Counted from the stretch's first letter, positions 54,900 through 64,000 are shown. The stretch: DNA of 64,000 nucleotides from Chitinophagaceae bacterium (GCA_017307755.1 JAFKGQ010000003.1:868001-932000); one strand, 5' to 3'. The notes: a model not told the origin generated them from the sequence alone. Translations and numbers: made by a program.

Positions 54900-57092
54900 G
54901 TGATGCCTATAATGTTTGCTTTCCGTTGTCTGACCTTTCTGCTGTCGATTTTTTTACTAACGCCTGTTTTTGGGCAAAAGAAGAATGCCGGCTTTGAACT
55001 GCATATCCGCAGGGCATCCGGTCCGATGGTTATCGATGGATTTCTTCGGGAACCTGCATGGCAGAAGGCCGACCGGGCAGGGGACTTCTTTATGGTACTG
55101 CCGATGGATACCAGCCATGCCAATGTGCGGACAGATGTCCGGATGACCTATGACGGGCATTATCTCTATCTGGCGGCAGAATGTTACAACGGACTTCCAG
55201 GTCCGGATATGGTGGAGTCGCTGCGAAGGGATTTTGCCTTTCTGAAGAATGATAATTTCATTTTCTTTATGGACACGTTCGAGGACCAGACCAATGGGTT
55301 CTCATTCGGCACCAATGCTGCGGGAGGGCAATGGGATGGACTGATGTACGAAGGCGGCAAGGTGGACCTTAGCTGGGACAATAAATGGATCTCGGTAGTC
55401 AGGCGGTTTGAGGACAGATGGGTGCTGGAGATGGCCATCCCCTTTAAAACGCTGCGCTATAAGAAAGACGTTACCCGTTGGGGGATCAACTTTAGCCGAA
55501 ATGACCTGAAGACGACGGAAAAGTCCGCGTGGGCCCCCGTGCCGAGGCAATTCCCCACTGCCTCTCTGGCATATACGGGCGTATTGGTTTGGGATGCGCC
55601 TCCGCCCCCGCCGGGTCCGAATATCTCTATCATTCCCTACGTGCTGGGGGGTGCTTCCAAGGATTATGTTTCTCATGGTCCCGTGGTGTATAAGAAAGAG
55701 ATCGGGGGGGATATGAAGGTGGCGGTTACCTCGTCGTTGAATTTGGACCTGACGGTGAACCCCGATTTTTCACAGGTGGATGTGGATAAGCAGGTGACAG
55801 ATCTCAGCAGGTTTGAACTGTTCTATCCCGAAAAAAGACAGTTCTTCCTGGAGAATGGGGACCATTTTACCAATTTTGGCTATTCTTCCATCCGGCCTTT
55901 TTTCTCCCGGCGGATCGGATTGGGCGTACCTATCCAGTTTGGAGGGCGTCTCAGCGGTAAGTTGGATCGCAACTGGCGCATCGGGGTCATGGATATGCAG
56001 ACGGGCTCCGTGGATTCTATTGGTCTGCCCCAGCAGAATTTTGCCGTTGTAGCCTTGCAAAGAAAGATCTTCGCACGCAGTAATATCGGGATCCTGTTTA
56101 TCAATAAGCAATCGCTGCACTACCAGCCGGGCAAGGACACTACGCATCCTGCCTACTCGCTGTACAATCGCAATCTCGGGCTTGAATTCAACCTGGCTTC
56201 TTCCAACAACTATTGGACGGGTAAGGCCTTGCTGATAAAATCCTTCAGTCCCGGTCGCCGTGGAGACGACTACGTGCATGCGGGCAACCTCCAATATACG
56301 AACAGACACTGGGTCATCGGGGCGCAATATGAGTATACGGGCAGTAATTTCAATGCTGAAGTGGGGTATGTGCCCAGGCAGGGTTATTTCAAGTGGAACC
56401 CTACCGTGTCTTACCTGTTCTTTCCCCGTGGCGGGGCCATACTTAGCCATGGTCCGCAGGTGGTGTCAAACTATTATTACAATGAATCATTTCACCATAC
56501 GGATGATGAGACGATCTTTACCTGGCTGGCTACCTTCCGGAATAAAAGCACCCTGTCCGGCGTGCTGGTCCATGATTTTGTGGAACTGCTGACCCCTTTT
56601 GACCCCACCAATACGGGACGGGCCTTTTTGGTCAAGGGCAGCCGGCATGACTGGAAAACAGCGGGTTTTGACTATGTCAGCAAACCCCAGGCGCTGCTGA
56701 CCTATGACGCGTCCTTCCGGTATGGAGGATATTATGCCGACGGCGTTAAGCTGACGCTGAGCGGGGATGTGGGATACAGGATCCAGCCATATGTAAATAT
56801 GACGATGAACTTTTCCTATAACAGGCTTTCGCTGCCCCAGCCCTGGGGCGTGCAGGCCTTCTGGCTGGTGGGCCCCCGGATAGATGTCACCATGACCAAT
56901 ACCTTCTTTTTCACCACCTATATCCAGTATAACCAGCAGATACATAATATGAATTTGAATACCCGGCTGCAATGGAGATATAAGCCTGCGTCAGACCTGT
57001 TCCTGGTGTATACGGATAATTACCTGTCCACTCCGTTCTCGGTACGGAGCCGGGCCCTGGTACTGAAATTCAATTATTGGTGGAATTTGTGA
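54900..57092 (+). CDS. CBM9-like / DUF5916 outer-membrane protein
   Basis: The protein has 730 residues with a signal peptide (PVFGQ). Residues about 40-220 are the CBM9-like sandwich (MVIDGFLREPAWQKAD, VRMTYDGHYLYLAAEC). The rest is DUF5916, with RFELFYPEKRQFFLENGDHF and a beta-strand-rich C-terminus ending in an aromatic residue-rich strand (VLKFNYWWNL), like an outer-membrane barrel. Its function is not established. It ends 64 bases before tRNA-Pro and is the last host gene before the element. Confidence 0.9.
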   Translation: MMPIMFAFRCLTFLLSIFLLTPVFGQKKNAGFELHIRRASGPMVIDGFLREPAWQKADRAGDFFMVLPMDTSHANVRTDVRMTYDGHYLYLAAECYNGLPGPDMVESLRRDFAFLKNDNFIFFMDTFEDQTNGFSFGTNAAGGQWDGLMYEGGKVDLSWDNKWISVVRRFEDRWVLEMAIPFKTLRYKKDVTRWGINFSRNDLKTTEKSAWAPVPRQFPTASLAYTGVLVWDAPPPPPGPNISIIPYVLGGASKDYVSHGPVVYKKEIGGDMKVAVTSSLNLDLTVNPDFSQVDVDKQVTDLSRFELFYPEKRQFFLENGDHFTNFGYSSIRPFFSRRIGLGVPIQFGGRLSGKLDRNWRIGVMDMQTGSVDSIGLPQQNFAVVALQRKIFARSNIGILFINKQSLHYQPGKDTTHPAYSLYNRNLGLEFNLASSNNYWTGKALLIKSFSPGRRGDDYVHAGNLQYTNRHWVIGAQYEYTGSNFNAEVGYVPRQGYFKWNPTVSYLFFPRGGAILSHGPQVVSNYYYNESFHHTDDETIFTWLATFRNKSTLSGVLVHDFVELLTPFDPTNTGRAFLVKGSRHDWKTAGFDYVSKPQALLTYDASFRYGGYYADGVKLTLSGDVGYRIQPYVNMTMNFSYNRLSLPQPWGVQAFWLVGPRIDVTMTNTFFFTTYIQYNQQIHNMNLNTRLQWRYKPASDLFLVYTDNYLSTPFSVRSRALVLKFNYWWNL

Positions 57093-58743
57093 GGGTTTTC
57101 GGGGTAAAATGTCTACATTTGCAACCCGTTGCCTGGTGAGCCGGGTTACATGGGATCGGGAAGTAGCGCAGGCCGGTAGCGCACCTGGTTTGGGACCAGG
57201 GGGTCGCAGGTTCGAATCCTGTCTTCCCGACTTGAGAGGACAAAGCAGGAATATTCCCGCTTTGTCCTTTTTCATTTTCGCCAAAAGCCTTGTCCAGCGT
57301 GTATATTATCTGGACAGCATCGTTTATTCTTGTGGTTCGAAGTCGCTCTCCGTCAAAAGTCAATTTTTCCGGATACATCGAACCAATGACTTCCCGCTTC
57401 TTTTCTATCCCTCCATCTTGGTAGATGTAGTCCAACTTCAGGAGATTCTCTATTCCGGCATCCAGCAGGCCGGGTACGTCATGGTCCTGCTCCCGTACTG
57501 CCAGCCGGGCGTTAAGGCGCTCCAACTGCTGCATGTATTTAGACTTCATATCCCGGAAATCAGCCGGGGGAAGCTGTTTTGTGGCTACCAATTCCTCGAT
57601 ATAGGCAATCTTTTCTTCCACCTGCGCAACTTGGGCTAATAGCTCTTTCCGGTCATTCAGAAGCGGGGCCGTCTGGCTGTACCAGGACTCAGTAAGTACA
57701 ATTTTATAAACGTCGATTGCCTCCGGGCGGGGGATATATTTCTTCAATTCATAGATCAAATGGTCGTTCACGTCATCGGCGCTGAAGCGACAGGTACACC
57801 CATCAAAGCAGTGGTAATAGGAATAATACTTGTTCCGGCCTTTGGAGGCGCTGCCGGTTAAAATCTTGCCGCATTGTGGGCAAAGGAGGAATCCCCGTAA
57901 AGGAAGGCTATTGTTCGATACGACTTTCAGTCGGTAGGTATTTCTTTTTCTTCCGTAAAGCACGTCCTGAACCTTATAGTACAATTCCTCGGAAATAATG
58001 GGTTCATGTTTGGCCCTTATAAATTGGGCTTCCTCGTCTTTGTACTTTTCTAAGAATATCTTGCCGCAATAAACTGGGTTGGAGATACAGGTCCAAAATA
58101 GGCTTTTGGCTCCCCTGAATCCCTTTGTCTTTGCCATCTTGTACACCTGTTCTGTATTCAGGATGCCTTCGGCCACCTGCTCAAAAGACCACTGGATAAT
58201 ACTGGCTAAGGGTTCCTCGGGGGCAATGTACTTCCGGCCCACTTCGTCTGTTTTGTTGACGTAGCCGATAGGTGCCAGACCCATATACCGGCCTTCCTTT
58301 TTGGCCCGCCGCATTCCGGCTATTACATTCAATGCCCGCCTGTCGTTCTCCACTTCCGGGGCAGCAAGATAGAACGCCAGCATCATCTTATTCTCGGGGA
58401 TGGATAGGTCTAAGGGTTGCTCAATGGCCTGCGGTTCCACCCCTAATTTGCGGAGGATATTGATCATTTGGTAGGCATCTCCGGCATTCCGACTGAAGCG
58501 GTCCCACTTGATGAAAAGTACAAGGTCGGCCTTCCCTTTGGTCCTTTTCAGGTCGAGAAGGTACTTTTTCCATTGAGGACGGTTAAACGTCTTGGCGGAA
58601 TGATCCTCAAAAATTACCTGCCGGACGGAGATATTGTTGAGATGACAATACCGGCGAAGTAGTTCTTCCTGGCTACGCTGAGAATAGCCCTTATCGGCCT
58701 GCTCGTCGGTGGATACCCGGATATATAAGTCTGCTATTTTCAT
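57070..58743 (-). CDS. Large serine recombinase (integrase)
   Basis: The frame has 557 codons. The resolvase domain has LYIRVSTDEQ (nucleophile Ser11) and IKWDRFSRN. Then come the recombinase domain, a zinc ribbon (CPQCG...CFDGCTCRF) and a coiled coil (about 360-400). The normal protein probably ends near residue 495 (FGENEKGQ). The last 60 codons read antisense through the terminator and tRNA-Pro, giving the tell-tale VGKTGFEPATPWSQ. It catalyses integration and excision of the element to its right. The gene end was probably supplied by the integration site. Confidence 0.93.
   Translation of the reverse strand: MKIADLYIRVSTDEQADKGYSQRSQEELLRRYCHLNNISVRQVIFEDHSAKTFNRPQWKKYLLDLKRTKGKADLVLFIKWDRFSRNAGDAYQMINILRKLGVEPQAIEQPLDLSIPENKMMLAFYLAAPEVENDRRALNVIAGMRRAKKEGRYMGLAPIGYVNKTDEVGRKYIAPEEPLASIIQWSFEQVAEGILNTEQVYKMAKTKGFRGAKSLFWTCISNPVYCGKIFLEKYKDEEAQFIRAKHEPIISEELYYKVQDVLYGRKRNTYRLKVVSNNSLPLRGFLLCPQCGKILTGSASKGRNKYYSYYHCFDGCTCRFSADDVNDHLIYELKKYIPRPEAIDVYKIVLTESWYSQTAPLLNDRKELLAQVAQVEEKIAYIEELVATKQLPPADFRDMKSKYMQQLERLNARLAVREQDHDVPGLLDAGIENLLKLDYIYQDGGIEKKREVIGSMYPEKLTFDGERLRTTRINDAVQIIYTLDKAFGENEKGQSGNIPALSSQVGKTGFEPATPWSQTRCATGLRYFPIPCNPAHQATGCKCRHFTPKTLTNSTNN
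57157..57230 (+). tRNA. tRNA-Pro(TGG)
   Basis: All arms pair: acceptor CGGGAAG/CTTCCCG, D-arm GCGC/GCGC, anticodon stem CCTGG/CCAGG with loop TTTGGGA (anticodon TGG at 57191-57193), and T-arm GCAGG-TTCGAAT-CCTGT. The discriminator is A, and CCA is not encoded. It is intact and lies antisense within the 3' end of the recombinase frame, as expected of an integration target. Confidence 0.95.
57238..57272 (+). terminator. tRNA-Pro terminator
   Basis: The stem GGACAAAGC / GCTTTGTCC with a 12-base loop is followed by TTTTT, 8 bases after the tRNA. It lies inside the recombinase reading frame. Confidence 0.8.
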
Positions 58744-58846
58744 GTCAAAGGTTTATATTCAATTTACTGAAAGTTGAAGAAAAACGGCCTGAAAATGCTG
58801 GGGATTCCCAGGCCGTTTTGATTGGGAAATGCTCGCTTTCGCACAT

Positions 58847-58993
58847 CTACCAGTGACGATCCAGGTAATTAGAGACTACTATGTCTGCTAACTTCCGGAG
58901 GAATTCCAGGACAATTACTGCCTGGGCCACTGATACATTCATACCACCTCTTCTGAGCATTTCTTCTGCTTTTTCCGGTGACAATTTTTCCAT
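58847..58993 (-). CDS. Small recombinase-associated protein
   Basis: The protein has 48 residues: MEKLSPEKAEEML, then a helix VSVAQAVIVLEFLRKLADIVV. Small proteins of this type often accompany recombinases in Bacteroidota elements. The promoter at 59047-59077 sets transcription near 59040, so the longer frame from 59077 is excluded. ATG 59002 would add 3 residues. It is related in layout to the protein at 2836-3054. Its function is unknown; a recombination directionality role is possible. Confidence 0.7.
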   Translation of the reverse strand: MEKLSPEKAEEMLRRGGMNVSVAQAVIVLEFLRKLADIVVSNYLDRHW

Positions 58994-59046
58994 TCTACAC
59001 ATGTTTTTCTTTTGCACAATTGCGCCCTGGTAAAGAGCATTCAAGA

Positions 59047-59077
59047 CAAATATAAGAAATATTGTTAGGTAGAACAA
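59047..59077 (-). promoter_or_regulatory. Bacteroidota-type promoter for the small gene/recombinase unit
   Basis: On the minus strand TTG (59077-59075), 20 bases, then TATATTTG (59054-59047) match TTG-N20-TAnnTTTG exactly. Confidence 0.7.
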
Positions 59078-59214
59078 ATATATTTACCAAACATACGCGT
59101 TTTCTGCGTAACTTTACTCCACTGAACGATTTTGTACTTATTTGTGCTGTTTAGTTATAAACTGGCAAGAAATTGTGAGCGCAACCTTATCAAAATCGAC
59201 TAAAATAGAACAAA

Positions 59215-59916
59215 ATGGATGAGAAAAAGACATACCAGGTTACATACAAGGTGTACCATAACGAAAGACTGAAAAAAGTCTCTTTTCATGGCAAGCTGGT
59301 CTTTCCATTATATCTAAGATTAACCTTTGACCGGCGGACAACGGAGTATCGTTCCAACCTCTTTGATCTCTTTATGAAGCCGAAATATGGAATTCGGGTT
59401 TCAGGAGAAATATTTCCTCCACATCTCGATAAGATTATTGAGCGGGAAGAAAAACTGATAGAATTTGTTATCGACCGGCACCCGGAAGATTTTTCTTTGG
59501 AACTATTCAAAAAGGAATATGACTACTATGGCCGGGATCTACTGGATGAGATGGAGGAAGGTTTCTTGAACTATCTGCGCCTTTTCTTTGATGATGAAGG
59601 AATGCCGTACCTGGGTGATGTCTTTGCCCTCAGCTACCAGGAAGTTACCTTGTACGATGTCGTGCTGGACCTCAAAAGGGCATTAAAACCTGACCTATAC
59701 CAACGACTGATAGAGCATTCTTTTCTCTTTGCACCACCCTATTATCCATTGCATCAATTCCTCGAAACACCGCTAAGACCGAATCTAAAAGTCTTAACAA
59801 TCATGGATTGGGAGCAAACTGGAACAAAAGAGAAATTTGTCGAGTTTTTGAGCAAACATTTTCCGGCCAGCAATTCGTCTGAAATATTAGTTGCAATTAA
59901 GCAATTTATGACGTAG
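59215..59916 (+). CDS. Unknown protein next to DISARM genes
   Basis: The protein has 233 residues, is soluble and very rich in aromatic and charged residues. The start (TYKVYHNERLKKVSFHGKLVFPLYLRLTF) loosely recalls the arm-type DNA-binding domain of Bacteroidota integrases, but nothing else does. It is oriented against drmB and ends 13 bases from it. It might be a passenger of the element or an added DISARM component; no function can be stated. Confidence 0.75.
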   Translation: MDEKKTYQVTYKVYHNERLKKVSFHGKLVFPLYLRLTFDRRTTEYRSNLFDLFMKPKYGIRVSGEIFPPHLDKIIEREEKLIEFVIDRHPEDFSLELFKKEYDYYGRDLLDEMEEGFLNYLRLFFDDEGMPYLGDVFALSYQEVTLYDVVLDLKRALKPDLYQRLIEHSFLFAPPYYPLHQFLETPLRPNLKVLTIMDWEQTGTKEKFVEFLSKHFPASNSSEILVAIKQFMT

Positions 59917-59929
59917 ATGATCGTAAGTT

Positions 59930-61828
59930 TTATATTGCCTTGAAAAAGCCATAATTATTGTCTACAACTAATTTCCTATCTAAAAATAAATTCGAAAGCT
60001 CACAAGTAATGTCTGGCGTCAATGTACATGAATGGCATGCGGCCAAATTAAGTTGCGAAACGCCTTGTCCAGATGATTCAAGGCATATAGGATCAGACGA
60101 ACAATTCTTTGCTCTATTGATGGCGCTTTGAATTATCTTATTTAATTCTTCCAAGTCATTGCATAGATTACTGAGCCCACCTAAATAACCGTCAGTGCCA
60201 TCGAAAGCAGATATCAAAAAGCCATTCATTGAATCACTTACATATAGTCGTTCTTGCATGGATGAAACTGGGTAGCCGCAAACATACTGCAACTCTCTAA
60301 TAACTAAATGTGAAAGCGTATGAATTAAAATCTTTCTCGGTGATAACGTTCGTGCAATTATTTTATGGTAGTGCCAAGTTGAGTTTTCAGCATTGGTTTT
60401 AATTGTCTTTGTTCTTTCAATAATATCGTTCTGTAATTCCCAGTTCGCCAGAGTGGTTTTATCAAGCACGAAAAGTATAGCTTCTCCAAAACTCTCAATT
60501 CCTGGAAGTAACTTCGTCTCAAAATTATTCTTTGAGACGGATTGCCGTTTTACGTTATATTCATATCTACTTTCTTCTTGTAAAATAGAATCCGTATCAA
60601 TTGGCTCCTGCCTTGTAAATGAAGTTTGAACAGTAATTTTTTTTAATTTTTCAATTTTTACTAAATCGCTAAACCCAATAATTGAATCGGCGCATAAAAT
60701 TCGGCGAAATTTGAGTTGATTATTTTCGGGTTGCTCACCCTTTAAGAAATAGCTATATTCAACTTCTCTAAATGCTTCCTCAGATATAAATGAGGGATCT
60801 CCCGTTTCCAAATACGCCTTAACCACGTCTATTGGTATATTATGCCCATCCCGGATAATCTCTGCAATCTGATCCTTTGAATAAGTATTCTTCTCCAAAT
60901 AGTTGTCAATTATAATTCTAGTTTCAGTTGTTATTGGATTTTGCATCTCCGGAATATAGATGCTACTTAAGATATTGGCGTAATAAACACTATTACTGGT
61001 CTTTACCTTAACCTGAATTTGCGGAATCTTTTGAAATGGTATGCTGTTGCAAAACTCATCTACAAAATTACCTTCAGCTTGTCCGATCCAGTATTTTTTG
61101 CCATTACATTTTTTTTCGTAATCAAAAATTCCTTTTAAAGACTGAGCATTTCCACAATTGACACATTTTATCCAAATGCCTGACAACTCGGTATTCTCTC
61201 GACTTATTTCGTATCTTAAATCTTGCTTTAGGCAGCAAGTTTCCGACAAGTTTAGCTGTGGGCCTTTGGGTCTATCATTTTTAGCATTATCTTCATTTTC
61301 ATCCTCTTCGTTGATATTAGTTTGATCAGACGGGAGCCTCTTATTCCAGTGTCGCCAAGGAATATCTTCAATATGACCCTCTTTGCAAGTCATCACGAAA
61401 CGAACTTGCTCCAATATTTGCTCCTTACAATCAATATTCCAGCACTTAGGTGGGTTAAAATACTTTTTTTCTTTAGGCCATTTCTTGAACCAATTACTTA
61501 ATTCTTCGAATCGATTACATCTGGGGCAGTAAAACCATTTTGGAAAGTAGCTGGCAGTAGGCATCAATTGATCAAAAAATGAATTTTCTTCGGTTGGTAT
61601 TCGAACAATGTGCCTTAGTTTTGGAAAACGGGCTTTTAGTCTATTCAAAAGCCTATCGTCCTTAATAATATAAGAAGAAAGCTTGTTTTGAAGTGTCCCA
61701 TATCGCCAATTGTCAAAAGTCTCAACTATAACGGAACAATCCTGAGTTTCAATAATTGAACCTACGCCTCCGTAATTTGAGATCAATTTGCTTCTTCCAT
61801 GTTTTATTTTGTCGCTTGCCACCGTCAA
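59930..61828 (-). CDS. drmB: DISARM protein DrmB (DUF1998)
   Basis: The protein has 632 residues. Multiple zinc sites are present (CPRCNRFEELS; CWNIDC; CVNCGNAQSL; ACHSCTL). The DUF1998 signature follows: LIHTLSHLVIRELQYVCGY, GTDGYLGGLSNL and NLAACHSCTLTPDITCELSN. DrmB works with the helicase DrmA and, in the characterised systems, a methylase and a phospholipase D protein to block incoming phage DNA. Its start overlaps the drmA stop by 4 bases. No drmC follows; the next gene is unrelated and opposed. Confidence 0.9.
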   Translation of the reverse strand: MTVASDKIKHGRSKLISNYGGVGSIIETQDCSVIVETFDNWRYGTLQNKLSSYIIKDDRLLNRLKARFPKLRHIVRIPTEENSFFDQLMPTASYFPKWFYCPRCNRFEELSNWFKKWPKEKKYFNPPKCWNIDCKEQILEQVRFVMTCKEGHIEDIPWRHWNKRLPSDQTNINEEDENEDNAKNDRPKGPQLNLSETCCLKQDLRYEISRENTELSGIWIKCVNCGNAQSLKGIFDYEKKCNGKKYWIGQAEGNFVDEFCNSIPFQKIPQIQVKVKTSNSVYYANILSSIYIPEMQNPITTETRIIIDNYLEKNTYSKDQIAEIIRDGHNIPIDVVKAYLETGDPSFISEEAFREVEYSYFLKGEQPENNQLKFRRILCADSIIGFSDLVKIEKLKKITVQTSFTRQEPIDTDSILQEESRYEYNVKRQSVSKNNFETKLLPGIESFGEAILFVLDKTTLANWELQNDIIERTKTIKTNAENSTWHYHKIIARTLSPRKILIHTLSHLVIRELQYVCGYPVSSMQERLYVSDSMNGFLISAFDGTDGYLGGLSNLCNDLEELNKIIQSAINRAKNCSSDPICLESSGQGVSQLNLAACHSCTLTPDITCELSNLFLDRKLVVDNNYGFFKAI

Positions 61829-63999
61829 TATTGTTTTATTGTTATTTCAGTATTAGGGTCTACATTACGCATTGAATTCAGTGCTATTAAAATGTCGTCA
61901 TCCTTTCGATCCTCCATTGGCTTCAGCAGTGAATCTTTTGGATGATCCTGCCAAAAGAACTTTAAATTTTTATTTGCTTCTGTCCTATATTTCCAGGCGG
62001 TAAGAAGCGATTCGATTTTGACTAAGATATTGCTGAAATCTCCGTTTATGAACGGATGTTTTTTAAACAAGTCGGCAAAATCAGTTTTTAACCTTTCTTG
62101 TATATTATCGTCTTTTATTATTCCCGGTTTGTCATTTGAGGCGTATTTGCCGTCATCAAGTTTGTGTCTAAAATAAGCTACCATAACAGTAAAGAGCATT
62201 TTGTCCAAAGCATTCTCAGCAAATGGCGTTACGCTTAGGGGCTCAACCTGTTTATAAAAGGTTTTGTGAAATTGTACAAAGTCTTCAAAGTAGGAAAGAT
62301 CCCTAGTGTTAAACGGATCAAAAACTGTAAATACAAGTCCTTCATTTTTTCTAGCGACACGGCTGCTTGCTTGGATATATTCCGCTGTATTTGGTGGCAT
62401 CCCATTTATAACCATTATGCCAAGCCTATTTACATCCAGACCTACACTTATCATATTAGTGGCTAAAACTAAGTCTAGCACTTTGTACTCCGAAAGGTCG
62501 CCGGTAAATGAGATTTCAAGTTTATCTAAATTCCTTTTTATTTTCTCGTTCGGAATTCTAGCTGTCAATTCAATATTTTGGGAAGAAAGTTTCCAATAAT
62601 TATATGGGTAGGGGTCTTGGTTTTTTAGGTTTCGTACTTGTAGTTGTTGAACCTCTGGCTTTAACTCTGCCGTAATTTTATTGGAAAACCTGCCGAGTTC
62701 CTTTAAGCTCTTAAAGTAGGAAAGCAATGTCCAATATTGGTCCACTTCTGCCTTATTTTTCGATTGCTCCCAAATCTCCAATCTTGCAAATAACAATGAA
62801 GCCAACAATTGTAGATTCGTCATAACGGTGGTTTTCCCCGTTGGTAAGATGCCAATATATCTGCGCTTGCTTTCTGGCAAGGTTTTCGAAAAGAATGTGT
62901 CGTCTGATGTAGTTGCATTTTGTGGAAATATCCTTGTGTCTCGGCCGTAAAGCCCTTTTATTTGGGACACGACGTTTTTAGTTGTTGCAGTGGACGCAAT
63001 TATCTTTGGGGTTTGCTCTGAGGTAGTGCATAGCGATAGAATTACATTTTCAAATAAGCCCACCAAGCTACCTAATGGGCCATTTAACAAATGCAATTCA
63101 TCTTGAATAATAAGTTCTGGTTTCCGGTTGAGTTTATAATTAAATAGCTTGGTTGCTTCTTCTTTCCAGGCAAGCGAAGCAAATTTGTCCACGGTGGCAA
63201 ACAAGACCGTGGGCGGTTTTTTGTAGATATCATCATCTATTAGTACGATTGGCAAACCTCCCTTCGAAGCACAAAAATTACATTTCTCATTTAAACAGTA
63301 AGATTGAAGGTGGTTACTGATTCGATGACCTATCAAATAGTTAGGATCATTGGAATTTATCCTTGAGATAATTTTTGAATTACACCATTGACAGTTAGTG
63401 ACCTGGAACGGATTAATTGCATACTTGCCATCAAGGCTTTTGTTATTCAGTTTATCTTGAATCTTTTGCAATTTTTTGCTGGCTTTTTCAATGCTATTGG
63501 GGATAGTTTTATCGCCAATCCAAAAGCCAATCGATATTTTGTCTTCCCCTAAGTCTTTGTTGTTTTGTCGAATAAATTCACATGCTAAAATAAGCTTAGT
63601 TGCTCTTTCAAATTGCTGCGCAGAAAGCAGTCGCAAAGTGTATCGAATGATGATATTAACACCATCATATTGGTCTTTGTATTTTAACCTTCTCCAAAAG
63701 ACAACGAATGCGGATACCGCCAAATATGCCTCAGTTTTTCCTCCCCCGGTTGGAAAATATAGTAGATCAACTAGCTTCCTTTCATCGCTATTTTCTTCCA
63801 CAATTGAGGGGATACATTGCAGAATGAAGGCCAGTTGAAAAGGACGCCATTCTGGTTCTCGAATTTTTCCTTCAGCACTAAGTGGAAATGTTGCATTTGC
63901 ATAATGGTCGAAGGGTAATTGTAATTCCTCTACTCTTTCATAAACTTCGTAACCATCTCTTCTCTTATTAAAGTGCTTTTCGGTTTGAAACATTTGCAA
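61825..63999 (-). CDS. drmA: DISARM helicase DrmA, 5' part outside the window
   Basis: The visible part has 724 residues and runs off the right edge. Walker A LLYFPTGGGKTEAYL, RYTLRLLSAQQ, ATVDKFASLAWKEE, the Walker B-like IIQDELHLLNGPLGS and motif VI QASSRVARKNEGLVFTVFD identify the DISARM DrmA helicase; VEPLSVTPFAENAL is characteristic. Typical DrmA is longer than 1000 residues, so roughly a third is missing. The methylase or SNF2 gene that would define the DISARM class would also lie outside. Confidence 0.88.
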   Translation of the reverse strand: MQMFQTEKHFNKRRDGYEVYERVEELQLPFDHYANATFPLSAEGKIREPEWRPFQLAFILQCIPSIVEENSDERKLVDLLYFPTGGGKTEAYLAVSAFVVFWRRLKYKDQYDGVNIIIRYTLRLLSAQQFERATKLILACEFIRQNNKDLGEDKISIGFWIGDKTIPNSIEKASKKLQKIQDKLNNKSLDGKYAINPFQVTNCQWCNSKIISRINSNDPNYLIGHRISNHLQSYCLNEKCNFCASKGGLPIVLIDDDIYKKPPTVLFATVDKFASLAWKEEATKLFNYKLNRKPELIIQDELHLLNGPLGSLVGLFENVILSLCTTSEQTPKIIASTATTKNVVSQIKGLYGRDTRIFPQNATTSDDTFFSKTLPESKRRYIGILPTGKTTVMTNLQLLASLLFARLEIWEQSKNKAEVDQYWTLLSYFKSLKELGRFSNKITAELKPEVQQLQVRNLKNQDPYPYNYWKLSSQNIELTARIPNEKIKRNLDKLEISFTGDLSEYKVLDLVLATNMISVGLDVNRLGIMVINGMPPNTAEYIQASSRVARKNEGLVFTVFDPFNTRDLSYFEDFVQFHKTFYKQVEPLSVTPFAENALDKMLFTVMVAYFRHKLDDGKYASNDKPGIIKDDNIQERLKTDFADLFKKHPFINGDFSNILVKIESLLTAWKYRTEANKNLKFFWQDHPKDSLLKPMEDRKDDDILIALNSMRNVDPNTEITIKQY

Positions 64000-64000
64000 A

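Noticed and set aside
57109..57639. 176-codon plus-strand open frame over tRNA-Pro
   Set aside because: It runs through the tRNA and its terminator and is a shadow of the recombinase gene.
58994..59077. Hydrophobic N-terminal extension of the small recombinase-side protein
   Set aside because: It covers the promoter elements at 59047-59077; transcription starts near 59040.
1..64000. CRISPR array or cas genes
   Set aside because: No regularly spaced repeats and no Cas-like proteins were seen.

Overview
The window looks like a Bacteroidota chromosome, most likely Chitinophagaceae. The evidence is a SusC/SusD pair, promoters of the TTG-N20-TAnnTTTG type, several orphan FtsX/MacB-type permeases of about 800 residues, a VCBS/ASPIC lipoprotein, a DUF5916 protein, and a large serine recombinase sitting on a tRNA-Pro. 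Base composition changes along the window: the first 14 kb and the last 5 kb are AT-rich and hold accessory genes, while 14-57 kb is GC-richer and reads like host chromosome.

Left accessory block (about 1.9-14 kb). After an orphan histidine kinase and an AraC regulator there is a frameshifted monooxygenase-like gene, a nested palindrome, a 64-base repeat and a tRNA 3'-end fragment. Then come two neighbouring cassettes. The first (3270-5378) holds an unknown protein, an HExxH metallopeptidase and a dCTP-deaminase/dUTPase-fold protein. The second (5385-8937) is a bacterial ubiquitin-like conjugation operon: a three-repeat multiubiquitin protein, an E2-like protein, a minimal E1/ThiF protein and a DUF6527 protein. 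It is divergent from an XRE repressor plus ImmA/IrrE peptidase pair, with two good promoters and a direct repeat between them. An insertion sequence with one frameshift follows, then an AbiGi-family gene with two unknown partners and two tiny ORFs. A second copy of the 64-base repeat lies at 12304-12367, so the pair brackets about 9.6 kb that contains both cassettes. A PIN/RHH toxin-antitoxin pair and a zinc-ribbon gene lie beyond it.

Middle (14-32 kb). A sigma factor and a degenerate SDR precede an operon for a very large fusion: a processive GT2 synthase, an intact GH26 domain, and a second glycosidase-like barrel that lacks its catalytic acids. A TIM-barrel lipoprotein glycosidase with intact catalytic residues is translationally coupled to it. 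Housekeeping-type genes follow (WYL regulator, DUF1761, YdeI, permease, PD40 propeller, methyltransferase, esterase). Then a stand-alone TIR-like gene faces a histidine kinase/LuxR response regulator pair that is followed by an AbiEi-like orphan.

Mannan/glucomannan locus (32-47 kb). SusC, SusD, a VCBS/ASPIC lipoprotein, a LacI regulator, GH26, and a GH9 fused to an N-acylglucosamine/mannobiose 2-epimerase domain. Together these suggest uptake and breakdown of beta-mannan or glucomannan. A class A beta-lactamase overlaps its end. Two divergent permeases, a Crp-like regulator, a DinB protein and a DUF5916 protein follow.

Right accessory block (57-64 kb). A serine recombinase whose reading frame runs antisense through tRNA-Pro(TGG) marks the edge of an element carrying drmB and a partial drmA of a DISARM-type phage defence system, which runs off the window.
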